Assembly: GCA_035048485.1 (NCBI GenBank)
Contig: CM068587.1
Location: forward strand, 33,341,001 to 33,405,000
Direction: 5' to 3'
Source of the DNA: Pteria penguin
Taxonomy: Eukaryota > Mollusca > Bivalvia > Pterioida > Pteriidae
Length of the DNA stretch: 64,000 nucleotides
Each line of letters opens with the position of its first letter. The stretch's first letter is position 1. The notes beneath the pieces were generated by a model. That model was not told the DNA's origin. It searched no databases and saw only the letters and a program-made list of their open reading frames with translations. The translations under genes were made by a program, and so were the position numbers. Positions 56,527 to 64,000 of this stretch are shown here, in pieces.

Positions 56527-57944
56527 CCTCACCTAATTTTATATATTCTCTTTGTGGCCATGTCATTACTGGTGATCTTGATATTGTTAAAAACACCAAA
56601 TTAACAGAACTTTTACTTCAAGGTCCAAAATACAGAGAACCCAGATCATTCGCATGGAGCCAAAATTTTTAGAATATTATCAACTGGTGCGAGGAATATG
56701 CTACATGATGAGCAAATAGAGAGGAAGTACAGGTCGACACTTTTCGGAATGGATAAAATATATTGCAATATTGCTGAGATCAAAAATTAAAAATTACAAG
56801 GCTCTGTAAAAACCAGATTTGATTCTATTGTCAAAGATCCTGATATTGTCAGAGAACTTACCTCCCTCGCAAAAATATTATCAGAAATTAATCTCGCCTT
56901 TATAGGTATTCCAGAAGTGGAATTCATCAAATGTGGATCCCAAAAAAATTCAAAAGAGTCATTAGAACACCTGAAATCAAAATGTTTTACTCAAATTCAC
57001 TCCATCAAGTCCTTTGACTTATCGACTCTTTACACAACGATCCTTCTTCAGGAATTAAAATACAGATTAGCGGAAATTATCCAAAATGCATTTCCTAGTA
57101 AAAACGGAAGCCGCAAATTCAAATATATAGTTTAGGCCATGATAAAACTTACTTTGTCAGGGAAAATTCTGATTTCAAAAATAAATATACAGAAAGAGAT
57201 GTCATCCAAATGTACATTCTTATCGATAACATTATTGTGATGTTTGGAGAAAAGGTTTTTCAACAAATTGTCGGCATTCCAATGGGTACTAACTGTGCCC
57301 CGTTTTTGGCTGACATATTCCTTTACTCATACGAAGCTGAATTCATTCAGTCTTTGCTTTCGCAAGGAAAGAAACAATTGGCTCTTGGCTTCAATTTCAC
57401 TTACAGATATATAGATGACTTGCTTTCAATTAATAATCCTTCATTCGCGGATTACTTTAGCATCATCTATCCAAGTGAACTGGAGGTCAAAGAAACCACA
57501 GAAAGTAGTAATTTTACTTTGTATTTAGATATTATGCTGTCTTTTGACATTGATAGTCAATTGACCACCTCACTCTATAACAAACGTGACGATTTCAATT
57601 TCGCTATCACAAACTTTCCTTTCATAAGTAACAACATTCCATCATCGCCCGCATACTGCGTATTCATATTTCAGTTAACGTTATTCAAGAGCATATTGAA
57701 GAAAAAAGAGGAGTTCAAATAACAATGACTTTGTTCTGAGGGCTAGGCGACTTTCAGATAAGCTGCTTAACCAGGGATATATGTGTGCTAGACTAAGAAC
57801 GTAACTGTGGAAGTTCTATGGTCATTACGACACTCTTATTTCACTATATGATATCTCGTTATCCATACTTTTAAATGATATTCTGGACAGAGACCGATTT
57901 TGATCATTTTAAACAGATTGGATACCTTCTATATTAGAAGGTTA
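56527..57944 (+). pseudogene. Penelope-like reverse-transcriptase element, plus strand, 5' part
   Basis: From about 56545: CGHVITGDLDIVKNTKLTEL then LLQGPKYREPRSFAW. Next come FDLSTLYTTILLQELKYRLA and, at 57210-57722, FQQIVGIPMGTNCAPFLADI, FNFTYRYIDDLLSINNPSFA (the catalytic YIDD), DIMLSFDIDSQLTTSLYNKR and DDFNFAITNFPFISNNIPSS. Earlier parts have several stops and a deletion. Homology stops at 57944, where a TIR transposon is inserted, and resumes at 63031. Confidence 0.8.
57937..57944. repeat. Target-site duplication GAAGGTTA (left)
   Basis: Identical 8 bp at 63031-63038 on the other side of the insertion. Confidence 0.8.
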
Positions 57945-57948
57945 GGTG

Positions 57949-57998
57949 TATAGTCAAAACGGTCCAAAAACAAAACGGCCCACACCAAAACGGCCCAA
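57949..57998 (+). repeat. Left terminal inverted repeat
   Basis: Begins TATAGTCAAAACGGTCC, ends CACCAAAACGGCCCAA. Further AACGGCCCAA units continue to about 58100. Confidence 0.9.
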
Positions 57999-58206
57999 AT
58001 CCATTACCAAAACGGCCCAACTTTTTTTCACTATATATATGATAGATAAAATGGCCCAACTTTTTTTTCACTATTTATATGATAGATAAAACGGCCCAAA
58101 TTTTATTTTCATTATATATATGTTAGATAAAACTTCTTTTATACAATGTTCTATTAAGGTTTTCATAGATATGTTTTATACTTTCAGATGACCTGATTGC
58201 TGCATT

Positions 58207-58339
58207 ATGGAGTATAGTCCTACATCATATGCAACAATGTTTTCTGACTGTGTTTCATGCCTTCTTCCCTTGAGAGCCCGTCAACACGCAATCGCTTGCG
58301 TCGATTGCTCATCGTGGACCCACCGTACTTGTGGTACTG
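58207..58339 (+). CDS. First exon of the transposon protein, cysteine/histidine zinc module
   Basis: MEYSPTSYATMFSDCVSCLL then PLRARQHAIACVDCSSWTHR and TCGTG. The C-x2-C...RQ-A-x-C-x2-C-x2-W-x-HR-x-CGTG pattern is a PHD/RING-like zinc module that I recall at the N-terminus of bivalve FLYWCH/MULE proteins. The donor ACTG|GTAAGT at 58340 is canonical, phase 1. The next exon was not found; its phase does not match the FLYWCH exon at 61467 directly. Confidence 0.6.
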
Positions 58340-58513
58340 GTAAGTAAATTAGTTAGGTTTCAGAAATAAAATAACGAAGCATACTCAAATTTCATTATAA
58401 AGTCATTAAAAGTAATCAATTTCTTGCGTAAAAGATATGTTTAATGTGCAATGTCAGTATAGTATACTTAATAACAATTTAATGAAATTTTGCGTGAATA
58501 GTTGAGTATGCTT

Positions 58514-58625
<112 letters not shown>

Positions 58626-59121
58626 AATATAACTACTGTCCGTTAAAGTCCGTTAAAGTCAAAGTCCGTTAGTCGCCAATGTTCATGAATGAATATAGTA
58701 GTCTTGTAAAGAATTCCTCACTGCACACTCGGGTTGTGCATTCTTATTATCGTATTTGATTTAATGTACATGATAAGAAATTGTTGGTTAGAAATGGGTA
58801 TTTGAAGATATGTATACAATGCAATGCAATAATAGTAATGTTATAATTAATATCAATTTTTTTGTGGTATGTATAATTAAATTATTAGTTGATCTCCTTT
58901 ATACTTCTTCTGATTTGGGTGTGCGATAGATTTTTTAATGTGATAAAGTGATAATGTTGGTGAAAAAATAAAAGTCATACATTTAAAAATATAGAATAAA
59001 AATAACAATTATGAGGTTTCAAAGTAATGATAGAATTGTTACAGCGCCAAAGGCTACTTTTCGAACAATATGGTGGCCGTGAAAACGGCCGTTTGTAGTT
59101 TTGAGACATATCACACATTAA

Positions 59122-59450
59122 ACAGGGTAAAATGTGGATATTTGCTCTAGAATGTTTGTGAATGTTGACTCAGCATTGCCTCCATACCGGTCTCTCCACA
59201 TGGATTCGTCCAAATAGGATGGCAGCATTTGCTCTGTTGTTCCCCGCATTGTCTTGAATCTGGCCTTGCATCTACCCCAGTATGATTCAATTGTTTGGGT
59301 ATGGACGCCAGTTTCGGGATCTACAAAGTTCAGAAAGTGGTTCTGTGTCTGATGTGTTAGCCCTAATTCACTTATTCTGTTGTATGTTCGCCACTGGTCT
59401 CCAAAGGATTTACGTTCAGTGGCAATTGTTGCTCTCCTCAGCTACGAGTG
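59122..59450 (-). pseudogene. Merlin/ISXO2-type DDE transposase C-terminal fragment
   Basis: On the minus strand: ATERKSFGDQWRTYNRISEL, GLTHQTQNHFLNFVDPETGV, HTQTIESYWGRCKARFKTMR, and LPSYLDESMWRDRYGG, ending STFYPV and stop. VDP-TG-HTQ-IES-W and SYLDE-MWR are hallmark blocks of the IS1016/ISXO2 (Merlin) transposase, with the last catalytic Glu in IES. Only the last third is present, upstream stop TAG. It lies opposite to the FLYWCH exons, so it is read as a nested insertion relic. Confidence 0.8.
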
Positions 59451-59459
59451 ATTTAATAG

Positions 59460-59810
59460 AATGCTTTGTACATGTATATATAATATAGTGTATTTTGTGC
59501 ATCTTAAGTCAGTGATAAAATTTAGTGCTTTATTGTGTACTTTGTTATAAATGCGATTAATATGAAGTGCATTATTATTCTCAAAATTTTGTATTAGCTT
59601 TACTATATATGTGTTCATTTCATTTATAAATAATGTATAATCAACTGGTTAATATAAACGTTTAATACAATGTATGTTGATAATGGTAATAAAATTAATC
59701 AGCATTAAAAATTCTATGCTTATTCTTTATTACATGGAACATGAAAAATGTGATGTTACCAGTGACCCCTGCAAAAAAAATAGAATCAAGCCAAGTAATT
59801 GCAGTGTAGA
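59460..59810. other. No recognisable feature
   Basis: AT-rich spacer inside the TIR transposon. Confidence 0.5.
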
Positions 59811-59916
<106 letters not shown>

Positions 59917-60027
59917 AATAATAGTTGTGGTATCATTTAATGTCACAGAAAAAAAAAACAGCGCCCAAGGCCATAAAACATCTGAATCCTGATGTCAATA
60001 TAATGAAATCCATATTCAGTGTATTTA

Positions 60028-60210
60028 TAAGGATACTGGAAAACCCAATATCATTAATTTAATTTCCGTGTCTGTTTCAAGAATACTGGAAAAACCAGTA
60101 TCCTTGTAAGAATACTGGAAAAACTAGTATCCTTACAGGAATACTGGAACGAATTTAAATCTAGTATTCTTAAGAATACTGGTATAACCAGTATCCGTGC
60201 CGGAAAGTAC
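60028..60210. repeat. Cluster of ATACTGG...CCAGTAT hairpins
   Basis: AGAATACTGGAAAAACCAGTATCCTT and close relatives recur at about 60030, 60080, 60110, 60138 and 60170. Each folds on itself with a 4-6 base loop. Confidence 0.75.
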
Positions 60211-61250
60211 AGTATTTCCAAATAAATATATCCATAAAACACATTTCGATGCGATAAATAAGTAATATATTATTTTACAGTTGATTATTTATATTTTTGC
60301 AAATTAAAATGAAATTCTCTTGATCCTTGGGGAGTTTTTGAAATGTGTGTAAATGCAATACTAGATTTATATAATTTTACTATTGTAATTGAAATGATTT
60401 CCAATAACTATGTATACAAACATTGAAAAAGATAGATAGTTTATTGGTCAAAAGCAATACAGCTTATAGACCTTACAATATATGTAATACTACAGTTTCA
60501 AATCTATAATACATAGTCAAAAAATCAGACTTTTAATCAAATATAAATTTTATAAACAGAGATCCATGTGAGGTTATCTTCTTCATAATATACCTTAATG
60601 CAGTTCTTAAGTGTGTATAGATATGTGTTTTTATGTTTATGTGTATATTTATGTTTTCATTTGTATATATATATATATTTATATGCGATATAATGCTGTT
60701 AAAGTACATGACATATTATCAATAAAATCTGGCGGCTAAGAAGACCTATGTATTTGTTTATCACATATTTCATGTCACTTGGTCAGTAGGTAACATTTAC
60801 CATGTTGATGGATAGATAGTTTATTACCAAAGCGCATTGTATTGTTTATTAATCATATGCTTTTCTGCACATAGATATACATGTGATACATATATAACAA
60901 CAGCAATATAATATAAATCAGACATAGTCAGAGAGTAAGATAATAATTGATAATCAAGATGAAGCTTATACAATGTGTTTTCTGATAATAAAAGCATGTT
61001 TTTGTATATTTTCCTAAGTTACATAGTTACTAAGTTACCTAGCGTTATATAAGTATTTACCAAGATTGAATAATTCGCAAACATTTTGAGATGTCAATAG
61101 TTTTGATGAATAGATCGATAGTATGGACATATAAGTATAAAATGAAATTCATCCTCGATATCATTTTTTTCAACACAATACATATGCAGTTTATTTACAA
61201 GTTCAATTTCAGTATTATAGTAAAACCATTTTTCTATCGCAATAATGCCA
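60211..61250. other. No gene; repeated GATAGATAGTTTATT blocks
   Basis: GATAGATAGTTTATTGGTCAAAAGC-AATAC (60430) and GATGGATAGATAGTTTATTACCAAAGC-CATTGTATTG (60806) are diverged copies. Otherwise AT-rich. Confidence 0.5.
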
Positions 61251-61257
61251 TAAGTCA

Positions 61258-61372
61258 TGATGATGATGATGATGATGATGTTAATTTCATATAAAACATG
61301 TCTATAGATGATGGTGGTGATGATGATGTTAATTTCATATAAAATATGTCTATCGCAATAATGCCATAAGTC

Positions 61373-61411
<39 letters not shown>

Positions 61412-61435
61412 TTAATTTCATGATGATGATGCATA
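61258..61435. repeat. (GAT)n microsatellites in a local duplication
   Basis: (GAT)n runs at 61258-61280 and 61373-61410, each preceded by CGCAATAATGCCATAAGTCAT and followed by GTTAATTTCAT. Confidence 0.9.
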
Positions 61436-61466
61436 TGAAATGTCAAAATTTAAATTCACATTTTAG

Positions 61467-61608
61467 CTCCATCGAAGACAACCCACTTACTGAATCCATG
61501 GACACCACAACATGCGATGAGGCAGGTACCTATTCCATCGTGGACTGCGGTTCAAACAAGGGCAAACAGAAACTAGTAGATTCCCGTGGCTATACCTATG
61601 TGCTGAAG
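61467..61608 (+). CDS. FLYWCH-domain exon, N-terminal half
   Basis: After ACATTTTAG: SIEDNPLTESMDTTTCDEAG then TYSIVDCGSNKGKQKLVDSR and GYTYVLK. Y-x-I-V...G-N-G-K-x-x-LVDS-GYTY is the first half of a FLYWCH zinc finger. Donor CTGAAG|GTGAAA at 61609, phase 0, joining in frame to 61876. Confidence 0.65.
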
Positions 61609-61626
61609 GTGAAATATTAAATATGA

Positions 61627-61858
61627 TAATAGATTGAATATGATACCTCGATATTATGCCTGGACTACAGAATGATTCGAACCAAAGCAAGTTTCAATAA
61701 TGAAAAGTGAAATAAAAAATTCTCATATGACGAGTAAAAGGTTCGAACCTTGTCGATTGATGTGTAATAGATTAAATATGATACCTCGATATTATGCCTG
61801 GACTACAGAATGATTCGAACCAAAGCAAGTTTCAATAATGAAAAGTGAAATAAAAAAT
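61627..61858. repeat. 95-bp direct duplication in the FLYWCH intron
   Basis: TAATAGATT-AATATGATACCTCGATATTATGCCTGG ... AAGTGAAATAAAAAATT occurs at 61627-61721 and 61764-61858. Confidence 0.9.
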
Positions 61859-61875
61859 TGCATAATTATTTTTAG

Positions 61876-61989
61876 CGTCGCCTTAAGAAAAGTGTTGACT
61901 GGAGGTGCTCTGTGAGGTGTGATGGTATGTTGTGTAAGGCGTCTGTGAAACAGTTTGTGCAAGATTTAAAACAGTGCGTTTTCCAGTAA
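61876..61989 (+). CDS. FLYWCH-domain exon, C-terminal half
   Basis: After ATTTTTAG: RRLKKSVDWRCSVRCDGMLC then KASVKQFV. W-R-C-S-x-R...C-x-A-x-V completes the FLYWCH pattern (WRC, then C-A). The frame ends TAA about 61987; whether it is a terminal exon or spliced onward is unclear. The MULE transposase expected downstream is missing. Confidence 0.6.
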   Translation, partial: RRLKKSVDWRCSVRCDGMLCKASVKQFVQDLKQCVFQ

Positions 61990-62039
61990 TAGTGATAATA
62001 GAGCTTTCTTAAATTTTCAAAGTTCATAATGGGAAAATT

Positions 62040-62335
62040 CGAAAATAGTGCTCTTTTTCAATATAATTTGTTAGTGTGATAGTGCTTTCTAAATTTTTCT
62101 GAATTCACATGAGAGATATCATCAGATTCTAAATAGTGCGTTTTTCATCATCATTTGTGAGTGTGAAATACCGTCCGATTCAAATATAGTGCTTTCTAAA
62201 TTTTTCTGAATTCATAATGAGAGATATCATCAGATTCGAAATAGTGCGTTTTTCATCATCAGTTGTTTGAAGTACCGTCCGATAAAAATATTCAAATTTC
62301 AAACTGCCATATCTGATTCAAAAGAGTGCGTTCAT
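62040..62335. repeat. About 120-bp tandem units
   Basis: ATAGTGCTTTCTAAATTTTTCTGAATTCA, GAGAGATATCATCAGATTC and AATAGTGCGTTTTTCATCATCA recur two to three times. Confidence 0.85.
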
Positions 62336-62364
62336 AATCAATTGTGATCATTTGTTTTTTTTCA

Positions 62365-62376
62365 TTATTATTATTA

Positions 62377-62427
<51 letters not shown>

Positions 62428-62487
62428 TTATTATTATTTTTATTATTATTATTATTATTACTATTATTATTATTATTATTATTATTA
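62365..62487. repeat. (ATT)n microsatellite
   Basis: TTATTATTA run with occasional TTTTTATTA; poly-Asn and poly-Leu frames across it are artefacts. Confidence 0.95.
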
Positions 62488-62976
62488 ACATCAATTTTCA
62501 CGAATAAAAATTATTCATATCTAAAAGATTTTCAGTCATAAGATACTTCAATAATATTTTTCTCATTTCCACTTTATTTCCTATTGTTGTAGTATTAATT
62601 TCAATGTTAAAGAAACATATTAATTCTATTCACGCTAAAAGCATTTCAACAATTTTTTGTTATTTAAAAAAATACTTCTATCTATAAGGACAATGTCTTA
62701 GATAAACGTAAATAAACGTAGATATTTTTGTCAATTATTTCGATTTCTTCCTATGAAATTCCAAATTTTTGGCTCTTCCCTGAGGTGGCCTCCACGTGGC
62801 AAGAGCTGGAAACACTAAAGATTTTAGTGGCTAACAACCTCAGTTCAAAATTCAATATATATTTAATACGTTATTTCCAAAATTTTAACAAATTAATCCG
62901 ATTAAAAAGAAATTTAAAAGTTGAGCCGTTTTGGTAAAAAAAAAGTTGGGCCGTTTTGGTGTGGGCCGTTTTGTTT

Positions 62977-63026
62977 TTGGGCCGTTTTGGTGTGGGCCGT
63001 TTTGTTTTTGGGCCGTTTTGACTATA
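62977..63026 (-). repeat. Right terminal inverted repeat
   Basis: Inverse of 57949-57998. Two extra GGGCCGTTTTGGTGT-type units lie inside it (62935-62976). Confidence 0.9.
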
Positions 63027-63030
63027 ATTC

Positions 63031-63235
63031 GAAGGTTACCTACTTTGGCTTCTCCATATATAAATATATATGGAATTTACACGATTTGACTCTTTCTACT
63101 GGGTATATATGTGACGGGTGTTTGTAGCAAGGAGGAGATGCTCACTCTCCCGGGCATCTGGTCTCACTCCATAAAGGGGGTTCACATATGCTATTCAAGT
63201 AGACATTTTTTTTTTCTATTTGGTTTTTCATTTTA
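63031..63235 (+). mobile_element. Penelope-like element, 3' part after the insertion
   Basis: GAAGGTTACCTACTTTGGCTTCTCCATATA resumes the element interrupted at 57944. It includes TATGTGACGGGTG, GGAGATGCTCACTCTCCCGG and AGGGGGTTCACATATGCTAT, the same block as the solo segments at 10015 and 42841. Confidence 0.75.
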
Positions 63236-63379
63236 ACATTTTTCATTAAGTCACATTTTAGTAAGTTTGAATATATACTATCGTTTCCACGTTTGTTGTT
63301 TGTGTATATGTATTCTTTAGTTATTCAGAAGAAAAAAAGAGAAAGCTATTGTTATTTTGAAAACAATGGACTATGGAAT

Positions 63380-64000
63380 AGAATGTCTAATTTTAGCTCA
63401 ATTATATTTTTTCGGATCAATTTGTAAGTTTAAATTGAGCCATTGGCAAAGGAAAATTATTGTAATCCCTCTTTGTTTGGACAGTGTAAACTTTCCATAC
63501 TTTGTTATTTTGATAAGGTTCAGGTAATTTTTTGAATTCACCATGTAGGTCGCACGTAATGCATTAATTGTATGTATTTTAACTTATTTCATTGAAATTA
63601 ATGTAATTTAAAAGAAATTAGTACAAAAATAATTCAATAATTGTTGCTGTTCAGTAAAGATTGAAAAAAAAACCCTAACAGAATAAGAATGTTTTCATAA
63701 GCTTTGATGGACTTCATCTTTAGAACTAATGAGAGATTTTGATGAAACTTAGTAGATTTGAAGTACCCAAGTTCCGGTACAATAATTTATGTTTTCAGCA
63801 AGATCAAGACGGGCAGTTACAATTTTGTTCTACATATGCACAAAAAAGTGCTCTCCTTCAACAACCTTCTTCAGACGGGCTGCATAAACAATAAATGCAC
63901 TAGAATGATCTTGAAAGTTGCCTTTAAAATCGAAGCTGCTTTTTTGTTCCATTCCGAAATAAAGTGTTGGAGATTTTAGCACATCTGGCCCAAAGCCTCA
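63380..64000 (+). other. Intron-6-like sequence of the duplicated gene
   Basis: TTGTAATCCCTCTTTGTTTGGACAGTGTAAACTTTCCATA and TTCACCATGTAGGTCGCA match intron 6 at 21565-21650. From 63690, GATGGACTTCATCTTTAGAACTAATGAGAGATTTTGATGAAACTTAGTAG matches 21830-21880. No exon seen before the window ends. Confidence 0.7.

Noticed and set aside
62140..62250. Another possible hammerhead (CTGAATTCA ... TTCGAAAT)
   Set aside because: Lacks the CUGANGA core and a paired stem II; it is part of the 120-bp tandem units.
62292..62541. Poly-Asn and poly-Leu frames
   Set aside because: Direct product of the (ATT)n microsatellite.

Overview
The window looks like nuclear DNA of a bivalve mollusc. It is AT-rich and gene-poor, with GT-AG spliced exons. 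It is packed with element types that I associate, from memory, with bivalves: tRNA-headed SINEs ending in (ATCA)n, pearl-like elements (a TCTG microsatellite followed by 120-150 bp tandem repeats), Penelope-like and Ngaro/DIRS-like retroelements, and FLYWCH-bearing DNA transposons. No operons, ribosome-binding sites or CRISPR arrays are present. Species cannot be fixed from the sequence alone.

One gene is well supported. Seven exons between 12278 and 27917 (+) join in consistent phase to a 1063-residue protein. It has a signal peptide, a short cysteine-rich ectodomain, one membrane segment, a basic stop-transfer stretch, and a long cytoplasmic tail of about 23 ankyrin repeats in the last exon. 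The repeats alternate between two types, giving a 67-residue (201-nt) higher-order unit. A frameshift ended the frame one repeat pair early, and the lost C-terminal repeats can still be read at 27918-28114.

A broken tandem copy of the middle of this gene occupies about 50.5-64.0 kb. It has relics of exons 3, 4 and 5 and homologous introns. Where exon 6 should lie there is a Penelope-like retroelement, itself split by a 5.1-kb TIR transposon with an 8-bp target duplication (GAAGGTTA). Intron-6-like sequence resumes after the insertions and runs to the window end, so a second ankyrin exon may lie just beyond 64000.

Between the two copies, 43699-50364 is a near-complete but decayed Ngaro/DIRS-type tyrosine-recombinase retrotransposon. 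It shows the split direct-repeat order A1-body-B1-A2-B2, an SGNH-hydrolase ORF whose catalytic serine is replaced, a roughly 49-bp minisatellite of paired palindromes, gag, RNase H and tyrosine recombinase remnants, and a 3' set of covarying hairpins.

Region by region: 0-12 kb holds LINE tails, SINEs, MITEs, an integrase fragment and pearl-like elements. 12-28 kb is the receptor-like ankyrin gene with repeat-filled introns. 28-43 kb holds a dead mariner, a 450-bp long-TIR MITE (second copy in intron 4), a 1.5-kb long-TIR element, a second SINE family with perfect target duplications, and an inverted-repeat-bounded segment with a recurrent 12-mer. 43-50 kb is the Ngaro element. 50-64 kb is the pseudogene copy with nested transposons.

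The most unusual RNA signal is a pair of small type-I hammerhead ribozymes inside a dispersed repeat of about 190 bp (355-400 minus, 53934-53978 plus). The first has every core position intact.
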